5,653 nt of DNA, from the NCBI GenBank assembly GCA_003643935.1, contig QMLJ01000101.1:1-5653 (forward strand). Direction: 5' to 3'. The stretch is from Deltaproteobacteria bacterium (lineage in GTDB: Bacteria; Desulfobacterota; Desulfomonilia; UBA1062). Each line of letters starts with the position of its first letter. Position 1 is the first letter of the stretch. A model generated the notes under the pieces. It saw only the letters and a program-made list of their open reading frames with translations. It was not told the origin of the DNA and did no database searches. Of the stretch, positions 1 to 5,653 are shown in pieces. The position numbers and the translations under genes are program-made.

Positions 1-585
1 TATGGCAGGCATTCGGTGGACATAAGCCACTCTGCCGTAACAGAGATAACCTGCCATGCAAGGGGCATATCCTTTCTACACCCTGGGAAGTCAACCGTAA
101 TAGACATTGGAGGACAAGATTCCAAGGCCATATCCATATCCGAGAAAGGTAAAGTCGTAGATTTCGTAATGAACGACAAGTGTGCCGCAGGAACAGGTAG
201 GTTCTTGGAGGTAATGGCAAAGGCACTAGGGGTTGATATAAACGGCTTGAATGAGCTTGCCACAAGGTCAAAGGACAATCTCAAGATATCTTCCACGTGT
301 ACAGTATTTGCCGAGAGCGAGGTTATCTCCCTCATATCCAGGAAGACACCCAGGGAAGACATAGCATATGGGGTATTTAGGGCCATTGCATCAAGGGTAG
401 CGTCCATGGCTGCACGTCTCACAATAATGGACCCTGTATTCATGACAGGCGGAGTATGCCAGGCAGGTACTATCGTAAAGACCATGGAACTTGCTCTAGG
501 CCACAGGGTATATGTCCCTAAGTACCCTCAGTTTACTGGTGCATTTGGTGCTGCAATCATTGCATCCGAGTCCGGATCTAAGTAG
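1..585 (+). CDS. 2-hydroxyacyl-CoA dehydratase activator-type ATPase (BadF/BadG/BcrA/BcrD family), 5'-truncated by window edge
   Basis: The reading frame is open from base 1 and ends at TAG 583-585, giving 194 residues of a C-terminal portion. Family members are homodimeric [4Fe-4S] ATPases that drive ATP-dependent electron transfer into 2-hydroxyacyl-CoA dehydratases or benzoyl-CoA reductases. Visible are an opening YGR, the TEITCHARG stretch (residues 14-22 of this fragment), the actin-fold phosphate motif DIGGQDSK (35-42), the cluster-ligand segment NDKCAAGTGRF with Cys61, a second ligand Cys100 in STCTVFAESE, and the late nucleotide motif TGGV (149-152). The 39-residue spacing of the two cysteines equals that of Cys127/Cys166 in Acidaminococcus HgdC, so about 66 N-terminal residues should lie upstream. 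A GTG at 16 lies in frame but falls inside the conserved domain, so it is not the start. No dehydratase subunit lies downstream in this window, so the partner is unknown. The family call is firm; the substrate is not. Confidence 0.93.
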   Translation, partial: YGRHSVDISHSAVTEITCHARGISFLHPGKSTVIDIGGQDSKAISISEKGKVVDFVMNDKCAAGTGRFLEVMAKALGVDINGLNELATRSKDNLKISSTCTVFAESEVISLISRKTPREDIAYGVFRAIASRVASMAARLTIMDPVFMTGGVCQAGTIVKTMELALGHRVYVPKYPQFTGAFGAAIIASESGSK

Positions 586-596
586 TGCAAGCACTA
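583..596. terminator. Small perfect hairpin at the stop codon, possible weak terminator
   Basis: The 14-base segment TAGTGCAAGCACTA is a near-perfect palindrome: a 5-bp stem (TAGTG/CACTA) with a CAAG loop. It begins with the activator stop codon and sits in the 55-base gap between two convergent genes. There is no following T-run, so an intrinsic terminator is not well supported. The structure may only mark the 3' ends of both transcripts. Confidence 0.25.
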
Positions 597-640
597 GAAT
601 CCAATTGTGACACTGCCTTATGTTTAGCGTAGACCATCAA

Positions 641-1318
641 TCACGTCTTTTTCCACCTACTGTTAAAGACATGTGCTAGCCAGATGTTGAAAATAGTGAG
701 CAAGGCCACAGGTACCAGTTTCCACTGCAATACCAGGCGTATATCACCGGCAAGTATTACGTCATAGGCTACACCGCAGAGCAGGGCAACAGCCAAGTTG
801 TGGGGCAAGGACCCGAGCAGTGTCCCCAGGAGGTATTCGCCTAGTCCTATGTCAAGGGCAGAGGCCGAGTAATTGATCGCAGCAGCAGGAAACATGAATG
901 TCCTGGCATACACGATAAAGAGTACCGCGTTTCTGGAAAACCTGGAGTAAATACCCCGGGGAAGCAAGTCAGAAAGTTCCTTTTTGTCTAGAATCAAGAA
1001 AAGGCCAGCCCTTACCATTAGGAATATCACAAATGCTGCAACTATAGATGATATCTGTAACACGGCAAAACCCAGCCAAGGGCCAAACACTATCCCGCCT
1101 ATAAGGGCAACGGGTGTTGCAGGCACGAAGAATATAACACCGAGTGTAAAACATGCTATGTAAAATGGTATGCCAACCCAGCTCATGCCGTCTATGATTG
1201 CCCTCAGGCTGGCCAAGGACAGAGAACCATACAAGGCATGTACGGCGAAATACAACCCCACAAGTACGCAGATACTGGCCAAGAAGCCTACAAATCTGAC
1301 CTTCTGGCCCCTATTCAT
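641..1318 (-). CDS. TVP38/TMEM64 family (DedA-like, VTT domain) inner-membrane protein
   Basis: A 225-residue integral membrane protein with about six hydrophobic segments (roughly 8-29, 47-66, 68-103, 131-150, 158-185 and 200-218) and a basic C-terminus ending RWKKT. The family signature is clear: FVPATPVALIGGIVFGPWLG (64-83), with its Pro and Gly residues in a re-entrant-type hydrophobic stretch, then the second half-site YARTFMFPAAAINY (137-150) and another Gly-rich helix. Members are broadly tied to membrane lipid or envelope homeostasis, some as lipid flippases or scramblases; the exact substrate is unknown here. The start ATG (1316-1318) is preceded by a GGGAGAAGGAG purine run, and an in-frame TGA lies just upstream, so no longer protein is possible. 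It is a single-gene unit, convergent with the activator and divergent from the deacetylase. Length is normal for the family. Confidence 0.9.
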   Translation of the reverse strand: MNRGQKVRFVGFLASICVLVGLYFAVHALYGSLSLASLRAIIDGMSWVGIPFYIACFTLGVIFFVPATPVALIGGIVFGPWLGFAVLQISSIVAAFVIFLMVRAGLFLILDKKELSDLLPRGIYSRFSRNAVLFIVYARTFMFPAAAINYSASALDIGLGEYLLGTLLGSLPHNLAVALLCGVAYDVILAGDIRLVLQWKLVPVALLTIFNIWLAHVFNSRWKKT

Positions 1319-1346
1319 CTCCTTCTCCCATCATACCAATATAAAT

Positions 1347-1375
1347 ATTTTATCCCCTGGATACCACCCCAACAA
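1347..1375 (-). promoter_or_regulatory. Candidate sigma70-type promoter for the TVP38-family gene
   Basis: On the minus strand, TTGTTG (1375-1370) is followed by 17 bases and then TAAAAT (1352-1347). The -10 matches consensus at five of six positions and the -35 at three of six. The predicted transcript would start near 1340 and carry the GGGAGAAGGAG ribosome site just before the ATG at 1318. This is a hand match in an AT-rich patch, so it is a suggestion only. Confidence 0.3.
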
Positions 1376-1385
1376 GGACTAAAAT
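1357..1385 (+). promoter_or_regulatory. Candidate weak sigma70-type promoter for the polysaccharide deacetylase gene
   Basis: CTGGAT (1357-1362), a 17-base spacer, then TAAAAT (1380-1385) matching the -10 consensus at five of six positions. The start would fall near 1392, giving a leader of about 25 bases. It overlaps the opposing candidate promoter of the membrane-protein gene, so the two could compete. The -35 is poor and no clear Shine-Dalgarno site precedes the coding start, which lowers confidence. Confidence 0.2.
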
Positions 1386-1416
1386 AACATTTGTATGTAC
1401 TGGACTGTATGATATT

Positions 1417-2259
1417 ATGATCTATATGCGTAATGCTCTTACCATAGATCTAGAGGAATTTTTCCAGATCCAGGTCCTTTCAAGGGTAATATCTGATAAA
1501 GACTGGGACAGCTTCCCATCGGATGTCGAGAAAAACACAAGAATAGTAATGGATCTGCTGCAGGAGGAAGACATAAAGGCAACCTTTTTCTGCCTTGGAT
1601 GGGTTTCCATGCGCCACAGAGAATTAATAAAGGAAATATCCTCTTACGGCCACGAGATCGCATGCCACGGGCTTATGCACAAGCCGATAACAGAATTATC
1701 TCCAAAGGTATTTAGAGAATATACATATCAAGCAAAAGACATGCTAGAGGACATAACAGGTACAAAGGTCTCGGGCTACAGGGCACCAACATATTCCATA
1801 ACAACCAAGACCCTGTGGGCACTGGAGGTGCTGGAAGAACTGGGGTTTGATTATGACTCCAGCATATTCCCGATCTATCACGACAACTACGGCATACCAA
1901 GTGCACCAAGATTCCCATACAGGATCGAATCCATGAAACTTGTGGAATTCCCCATATCAACCGTGAGAGTATTTGGCTACAACCTCCCTGTCTCTGGTGG
2001 TGGTTACTTCCGTATTTTGCCTTACTTCATAACAAACCTCGGACTCGGCTCTATAAACAGGGAAGGAAAACCCTTTATATTCTATATACACCCGTGGGAA
2101 TTCATGCCCGATATACCAAGGATACCAGGACTATCAACACTATCACGCTTCAGGACGTATACCGGCCTGTCCAGAACGCTCTTTAAGTTTAGAAGACTGC
2201 TAAAAGAATTCAGGTTTACCACGGCAAGAGATGTACTCTCGGACGAGGGACTCATATGA
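1417..2259 (+). CDS. Polysaccharide deacetylase, NodB fold, resembling the PEP-CTERM/exosortase-locus subfamily
   Basis: A 280-residue protein expected to remove N-acetyl (or O-acetyl) groups from a surface polysaccharide or its lipid-linked precursor. Metal-dependent NodB motifs appear in order: NALTIDLEEFF (6-16, with Asp11 in the motif-1 position and acidic LEE in place of the usual DDG), the metal histidines in HEIACHGLMH (His84, His88), RAPTYS (122-127), YDSSIFP (146-152) and the C-terminal HPWEF (His225). The opening DxE-type motif, LGWV, the GHEIACHG block and DSSIFP with a following HDNYGIP closely resemble the deacetylase subfamily found in exosortase/PEP-CTERM polysaccharide loci (TIGR03006-like, from memory). 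There is no signal peptide, so a cytoplasmic site is likely. ATG 1417 is the first in-frame start; ATG 1426 (Met4) is an equal alternative, and neither has a good ribosome site. It converges on the amidotransferase gene 37 bases downstream. Confidence 0.9.
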   Translation: MIYMRNALTIDLEEFFQIQVLSRVISDKDWDSFPSDVEKNTRIVMDLLQEEDIKATFFCLGWVSMRHRELIKEISSYGHEIACHGLMHKPITELSPKVFREYTYQAKDMLEDITGTKVSGYRAPTYSITTKTLWALEVLEELGFDYDSSIFPIYHDNYGIPSAPRFPYRIESMKLVEFPISTVRVFGYNLPVSGGGYFRILPYFITNLGLGSINREGKPFIFYIHPWEFMPDIPRIPGLSTLSRFRTYTGLSRTLFKFRRLLKEFRFTTARDVLSDEGLI

Positions 2260-2261
2260 GA

Positions 2262-2277
2262 CTGCACAGTGCTGCAG
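2262..2277. terminator. Short inverted repeat between convergent genes, possible bidirectional terminator
   Basis: CTGCA (2262-2266) and TGCAG (2273-2277) form a 5-bp stem around a six-base loop, within the 37-base gap between the deacetylase stop and the amidotransferase stop. An alternative fold, ACTG-CA-CAGT, overlaps it. No T-run follows on either strand, so the location is the main support. Confidence 0.25.
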
Positions 2278-2296
2278 CAATATAGGCTTCCAAGGA

Positions 2297-4198
2297 CTAG
2301 CAGAACTCATCCATGAGTAACTGGGTTGAGAGAATACCTACAAAGGCACTGTTATCCCTGAAGCCCAGTCTATTTGACCTTGAGCACTTGTCAATTAGTC
2401 GAGTTACCATCTCTGGCTTAAAGACGCCCCTGGCCTCGATAGAATCCCTCTCTAGGTTCTTTGCTATATGCGGCGTAAGCTCGGAACCATCGAAAAAGCC
2501 TTCCTTGTTCGGAGCTCCGTATGGCTGCTTTATCCGCCTGAATATATCATCCGGAAGTGTCTCTGCAAAGGCCCTCTTCAGTATGTACTTTTCCTTAAGT
2601 CCTTTCAGCTTCAATCTAGGATCAATCCTACTGGCAAATTCTGCTAATCTGTGATCAAGGTAAGGGTATCTACCCTCAACGCTGTGCGCCATTGCCATTC
2701 TCTCCCCTTGGGACGAGAGCAGGTACCCGGCCAAGAGTATCTTTATCTCTAAGTACTGTGCCTTGTTCAGTGGATCCCAAGAAGCAAATTCCTCTGGTAG
2801 CGAAAGGGATAACTCCTCAATGGGGTCATACTCCATCACAGCCCCCCTTATATCCTCTGAGAAATATGATTGCAGACTGGAGGTGTTTCTCCAGGTCGGA
2901 AGGTGAGAATATCCAAAGTGATCCAGCATTGAAAGATCGCTCCTGTAAAAAGACATCAGCATCCTCCCTGTCTGTCGCATGTTGACAGGAGAATAGGGGT
3001 AGAGCCTGAAAAGCAGCAAAGGCCTGAGATGAGAGGATGGATCTCTGGCCCAGAACCTACGGATCTTTGTTTCCTTGAATATATCGTAGCCACCAAAGAG
3101 TTCGTCAGAGCCCTCACCGGTGAGCACCACCCTTATACCATGTTCATGAGTAAGCTCTGAGAGCAGATACATAGGTGTAGGCGCTGTTCTCAGTAGAGGT
3201 GTCTCCGCATGCCACATAATATCCTTAAACGATCTCCCTATATCCCTATACGAGATAGTCCTTACATGGTGTCTTGTACCAAGCAGTCTGCCCATGGTTA
3301 ACTGGAAACGTGATTCGTCATACGCGGGGTCGCCGAAACTCACTGAGAATGTCTCCATGGAAGGTGCATGAGTCTTTACAAGAGATGCAAGTATGCTGGA
3401 GTCAAGGCCACCGCTAAGGTATGCACCGACCGGGACATCTGCCCTCAGGCGTATATCCACAGAGCTTTCCAGTATATCTCTTATACCTTGCTTGGCATCT
3501 TTCTCGTCTGTTATATCATGCTCACCCTGGGGAGGAAAGGTCATGTCCCAGTATATGAAGGAGTTGATACTAGAATCTCTTACCACCATGCACTCCCCTG
3601 GCCTGAGTTGCTGGATACCCTTGAATATGGTCCTGGGTGCAAGTACATTCCAGAAGGTAAAGACCTGCTTTAAAGCCATGGGATCTATCTCCAGTCTACC
3701 TACTACTGGTAACATTGCCTTTATTTCGGAGCTGAATATCAGATTGTCTGCGTGCCTTGTATAAAATAACGGTGCTATGCCAAACCTGTCCCTTGCAAGA
3801 ATAAGCTCGCTCGTCTTACTATTCCACAATGCAAATGCAAATTGTCCGTTCAGATGCCCAAAAAGATCGAGCCCGTACTCCTCAAGCAGGTGGGGGAGCA
3901 CTTCTATATCTGAATTGGTGTAAAACCTGTGTCCCTTTTCTACAAGGTCTTTCTTGATCTCAATGTAGTTGAAGATCTCTCCGTTCGCCACAACCCACAC
4001 GCTTTTGTCCTCGTTGGATATGGGCTGTTTTCCTGTTTTCAGATCAATGATAGAGAGCCTCCTGTGGCCGAGGCTGACAGGGTTATCCTGGAATATACCA
4101 CCCTCATCAGGCCCCCTGTGTATCATGGTAGCGAGCATACTGCCCATTAAATCACGATTCTTGGACAGCCTTCCCAAGATACCTGCTATTCCGCACAT
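2297..4198 (-). CDS. Asparagine synthase (glutamine-hydrolysing)-like amidotransferase
   Basis: A 633-residue two-domain amidotransferase. The N-terminal Ntn (class II) glutaminase begins MCGIAG with nucleophile Cys2, followed by HRGPDEGG (27-34), GHRRLS (44-49), NGEIFNY (72-78) and SD (96-97), the glutamine-binding residues of AsnB-type enzymes. The ATP-pyrophosphatase domain carries the PP-loop SGGLDSS (262-268), TGEGSDELFGG (360-370) and VEGRYPYLDH (507-516). It hydrolyses glutamine and transfers ammonia to an AMP-activated carboxylate. It may make asparagine, but longer AsnB-like proteins in surface-polysaccharide clusters amidate uronic acids or other substrates, and the divergent carrier protein/ligase pair favours a dedicated role. 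The RTAPTPMYLLSE and FKETKIRRFWARDP blocks differ from what I recall of the exosortase-system amidotransferases. The frame is open 12 codons further upstream, but Cys2 must become the N-terminus and AGAGGT lies six bases before this ATG, so 4198 is the start. Confidence 0.92.
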   Translation of the reverse strand: MCGIAGILGRLSKNRDLMGSMLATMIHRGPDEGGIFQDNPVSLGHRRLSIIDLKTGKQPISNEDKSVWVVANGEIFNYIEIKKDLVEKGHRFYTNSDIEVLPHLLEEYGLDLFGHLNGQFAFALWNSKTSELILARDRFGIAPLFYTRHADNLIFSSEIKAMLPVVGRLEIDPMALKQVFTFWNVLAPRTIFKGIQQLRPGECMVVRDSSINSFIYWDMTFPPQGEHDITDEKDAKQGIRDILESSVDIRLRADVPVGAYLSGGLDSSILASLVKTHAPSMETFSVSFGDPAYDESRFQLTMGRLLGTRHHVRTISYRDIGRSFKDIMWHAETPLLRTAPTPMYLLSELTHEHGIRVVLTGEGSDELFGGYDIFKETKIRRFWARDPSSHLRPLLLFRLYPYSPVNMRQTGRMLMSFYRSDLSMLDHFGYSHLPTWRNTSSLQSYFSEDIRGAVMEYDPIEELSLSLPEEFASWDPLNKAQYLEIKILLAGYLLSSQGERMAMAHSVEGRYPYLDHRLAEFASRIDPRLKLKGLKEKYILKRAFAETLPDDIFRRIKQPYGAPNKEGFFDGSELTPHIAKNLERDSIEARGVFKPEMVTRLIDKCSRSNRLGFRDNSAFVGILSTQLLMDEFC

Positions 4199-4204
4199 GC
4201 ATTT

Positions 4205-4210
4205 ACCTCT
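4205..4210 (-). promoter_or_regulatory. Ribosome binding site that fixes the amidotransferase start
   Basis: AGAGGT on the minus strand lies six bases before the ATG at 4198. This site supports MCGIAG as the true N-terminus over the upstream in-frame ATG at 4234. It agrees with the chemical need for Cys2 to be exposed after removal of the initiator methionine. Confidence 0.7.
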
Positions 4211-4239
4211 ACCAATTAGATACGACAAACTCAATGCAA

Positions 4240-4245
4240 ATTATA
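4240..4245 (-). promoter_or_regulatory. Candidate -10 element of the amidotransferase promoter
   Basis: A perfect TATAAT on the minus strand places a transcript start near 4233 and a leader of about 35 bases. No convincing -35 hexamer stands 16-18 bases upstream, so the promoter may need an activator or another sigma factor. A small inverted repeat, AACC-N6-GGTT (4247-4260), lies directly upstream in the spacer, where an operator could sit. Confidence 0.4.
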
Positions 4246-4313
4246 AAACCGTTTAAGGTTATTACTTTCTGTTACCTATTCCTTTCAAGGCATTACTTTT
4301 TTCTATATCGTGA

Positions 4314-4343
4314 TTGAAACCTGATGACCTTATGTTGTATTAA
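4314..4343 (+). promoter_or_regulatory. Candidate sigma70-type promoter for the carrier protein-ligase operon
   Basis: TTGAAA (4314-4319, five of six to the -35 consensus), an 18-base spacer and TATTAA (4338-4343, four of six to the -10). The start would fall near 4350, leaving a leader of about 44 bases that carries the strong AGGAGG site. It is back to back with the candidate amidotransferase promoter about 70 bases away. This is a hand match. Confidence 0.35.
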
Positions 4344-4381
4344 CATTCAAAGTTGCTGCCCCATATGCCGATTCAATAAGC

Positions 4382-4387
4382 AGGAGG
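4382..4387 (+). promoter_or_regulatory. Strong Shine-Dalgarno site of the acyl carrier protein gene
   Basis: A perfect AGGAGG core is separated by six bases from the ATG at 4394. It is the strongest ribosome site in the window and suggests the small carrier protein is made in larger amounts than its neighbours. Confidence 0.85.
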
Positions 4388-4393
4388 AATACC

Positions 4394-4639
4394 ATGGATA
4401 TCAAGGATAAGATAACCGAGTTCATCAGGGAGAACTTTATAGCAGGGAGAACCGATATCTCTCTTGGAAGCGACGAATCACTTATAGAGGCAGGTGTTAT
4501 GGATTCCACCGGAGTACTTGAGCTTGTAGAATTCCTGGAGAGCACGTTTAACATAGTAATAGAGGACGAAGAATTAATCCCTGAAAACCTTGAGACCATA
4601 GATAACATAGTTGGTTTCCTTAAAAGCAAGGGTATTTGA
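4394..4639 (+). CDS. Dedicated acyl/peptidyl carrier protein (phosphopantetheine-binding)
   Basis: An 81-residue acidic protein of the four-helix carrier fold, the size of free-standing ACPs. The attachment site is Ser38 in GVMDSTGVLELVEFLE (34-49), the expected position at the start of helix 2, after a loop with DESLIEAG. The usual DSL of housekeeping fatty-acid AcpP is replaced by DST, which points to a specialised pathway carrier that needs a 4'-phosphopantetheinyl transferase. C-terminal features include NIVIEDEELIPENLETIDNI, typical of helix 3 and the loop before it. It would carry an acyl, aminoacyl or hydroxyacyl group as a thioester in the cytoplasm. Its TGA shares one base with the ATG of the following ligase (overlap at 4639), so the two are translationally coupled and are almost certainly partners. 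Confidence 0.92.
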   Translation: MDIKDKITEFIRENFIAGRTDISLGSDESLIEAGVMDSTGVLELVEFLESTFNIVIEDEELIPENLETIDNIVGFLKSKGI

Positions 4640-5653
4640 TGGAGCCGTACCTCATACACCAGCTGCTTGAGAGGGCAGCACAGGATTATCCGCAAAAAGT
4701 CTCTGTATTACATGGGGATAAAGAAATCACCTACATGGAGCTGAACCATATTTCCAACAGGCTTGCACACCTGCTAATCAACAAAGGCGTCAAAAAGGGA
4801 GATAGGATTATAATTGCAATGGAGAACTCCATTGCATCCATAGTAGCCTACTACGCCGTACTGAAATCAGGCGGGATATCAATAGAGGTACCGGACAAGT
4901 CTACGCCAAGAGAGATGACCTACTTCGTGGAGAACGCAGGAACTGGCGTATGCATTCTATCCAGGATGAGCTCAAAGAGGCTCAAAGGAGAGATACCTGC
5001 CCAGACCATAATAGAGCTCGACCACATGGAAAAGGACAGTGCCATCATGACTGAACTAGAGGACATGCCTGGTACGAATCCAGAAATACCCATCATTGAC
5101 CTGGACATTGCAAGCATAATTTACACATCGGGCAGTACAGGAAAGCCAAAGGGCGTCATGCTTACTCACAGGAATGTAATGTCCAACACGGCTTCTATTG
5201 TATCATACCTTGGCCTAGGGGCTAATGACAGGATTATGGTGGTATTACCATTCTATTATGTTTACGGCAAATCTTTACTGAATACCCACTTCATGGTAGG
5301 GGCATCTGTTGTGATAAATAATCGCTTTGCTTTCCCCAATTCCGTGATAGAGGACATGGATGACAAACGTGCTACCGGGTTTGCAGGTGTACCATCAAGT
5401 TTTGCAATACTCATGAACCGGTCGATATTCCCAAAAAGAGACCTGCCCTCGCTCAGGTACATGACTCAGGCAGGTGGTATGATGGCCCCTGCACTTACAA
5501 GGCGTATAATGGAAGCCAAACCAGGCATATCGCTTTTTATAATGTACGGTGCCACAGAGGCATCCCCCAGGCTTACGTACTTACCACCGAACAGGCTCAG
5601 AGACAAGCTAGGCTCAGCTGGTATACCTGTACCCAACTGCGAGATTACTATAA
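4639..5653 (+). CDS. AMP-forming acyl-CoA/acyl-ACP ligase (ANL superfamily), 3'-truncated by window edge
   Basis: ATG 4639 overlaps the carrier-protein stop by one base, and AAGGG (4628-4632) precedes it. The frame stays open to base 5653, giving 338 residues, so roughly 150-200 C-terminal residues, including the small lid domain, are missing. The enzyme adenylates a carboxylic acid and should pass it to the phosphopantetheine thiol of the co-encoded carrier protein or of CoA. Motifs in order: ITYMELN near 37-43, the P-loop YTSGSTGKPKG (162-172) followed by VMLTHRN, the acyl-pocket segment PFYYVYGKSL (204-213), GFAGVPSSF near 248-256, QAGGMM near 277-282, and the adenine motif MYGATEASPR (302-311). 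The YLPP and KLGSAGIPVPNCEI stretch resembles ligases of exosortase-type polysaccharide loci, but MYGATEAS is unlike the version I recall for that subfamily. There is no signal or membrane segment, so it is cytoplasmic. The substrate cannot be read from sequence. Confidence 0.92.
   Translation, partial: MEPYLIHQLLERAAQDYPQKVSVLHGDKEITYMELNHISNRLAHLLINKGVKKGDRIIIAMENSIASIVAYYAVLKSGGISIEVPDKSTPREMTYFVENAGTGVCILSRMSSKRLKGEIPAQTIIELDHMEKDSAIMTELEDMPGTNPEIPIIDLDIASIIYTSGSTGKPKGVMLTHRNVMSNTASIVSYLGLGANDRIMVVLPFYYVYGKSLLNTHFMVGASVVINNRFAFPNSVIEDMDDKRATGFAGVPSSFAILMNRSIFPKRDLPSLRYMTQAGGMMAPALTRRIMEAKPGISLFIMYGATEASPRLTYLPPNRLRDKLGSAGIPVPNCEITI

Noticed and set aside
2297..4198. Assignment of the amidotransferase as the exosortase-system amidotransferase 1.
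   Set aside because: The core AsnB motifs match, but the segment around TGEGSDELFGGYDIFKE and RRFWARDP differs from my memory of that subfamily, so only the broader family is claimed.
4199..4234. A 12-residue N-terminal extension of the amidotransferase starting at the upstream ATG (4234).
   Set aside because: Class II glutaminases need Cys2 as the mature N-terminus, the extension lacks a better ribosome site, and AGAGGT fits the ATG at 4198.
4261..4310. Sigma54 (-24/-12) promoter, expected for some exosortase-linked EPS genes.
   Set aside because: No GG-N10-GC pair with acceptable flanks was found on either strand of the intergenic region.
4282..4320. CRISPR-like sequence: CTTTCAA at the left and GATTGAAAC at the right, the latter resembling the common 3' end of many CRISPR repeats.
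   Set aside because: Only one copy exists, with no second repeat or spacer pattern anywhere in the window, and the TTGAAA is better explained as a candidate -35 of the carrier-protein promoter.
4394..4695. Long open frame on the minus strand across the carrier-protein gene (4330-4695) and other antisense frames over the amidotransferase.
   Set aside because: They lie opposite well-supported genes, show low-complexity Ser/Leu-rich translations and no recognisable motif; they are reading-frame shadows.

Overview
The window reads as chromosomal DNA from a mesophilic or moderately thermophilic, probably anaerobic bacterium. Purine-rich Shine-Dalgarno sites and sigma70-like -10 elements favour a bacterium. 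All genes prefer ATA for isoleucine and AGG/AGA for arginine, at roughly balanced base composition. Together with a 2-hydroxyacyl-CoA dehydratase-type activator and an exosortase-type polysaccharide deacetylase, this would fit Nitrospirota or a deltaproteobacterial-type lineage. That placement is inference, and an archaeal source is not strictly excluded.

Layout: (1) Bases 1-585 (+) hold the C-terminal three quarters of a BadF/BcrA/HgdC-type ATPase activator with both [4Fe-4S] cysteines; its start lies upstream of the window. (2) Bases 641-1318 (-) encode a TVP38/TMEM64 (DedA-like) membrane protein, convergent with the activator. (3) Bases 1417-2259 (+) encode a NodB-fold polysaccharide deacetylase resembling the PEP-CTERM/exosortase-locus subfamily, divergent from the membrane protein across about 98 bases. 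(4) Bases 2297-4198 (-) encode a glutamine-dependent asparagine synthase-like amidotransferase, convergent with the deacetylase. (5) A 195-base divergent control region follows. (6) Bases 4394-4639 (+) encode a dedicated acyl carrier protein, and from 4639 (+) an AMP-forming acyl ligase overlaps its stop by one base and runs off the right edge.

The functional core is the right half. The ligase probably activates a carboxylic acid and loads it onto the phosphopantetheine arm of its co-translated carrier protein. The divergent amidotransferase probably amidates a carboxylate, either on that carrier or on a sugar. With the deacetylase beside it, the set looks like part of an exopolysaccharide or cell-surface glycoconjugate locus. 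The activator and the membrane protein have no evident link to that pathway. No RNA genes, mobile elements or CRISPR array were found. The most interesting feature is the amidotransferase / carrier protein / ligase module, whose product cannot be named from sequence.
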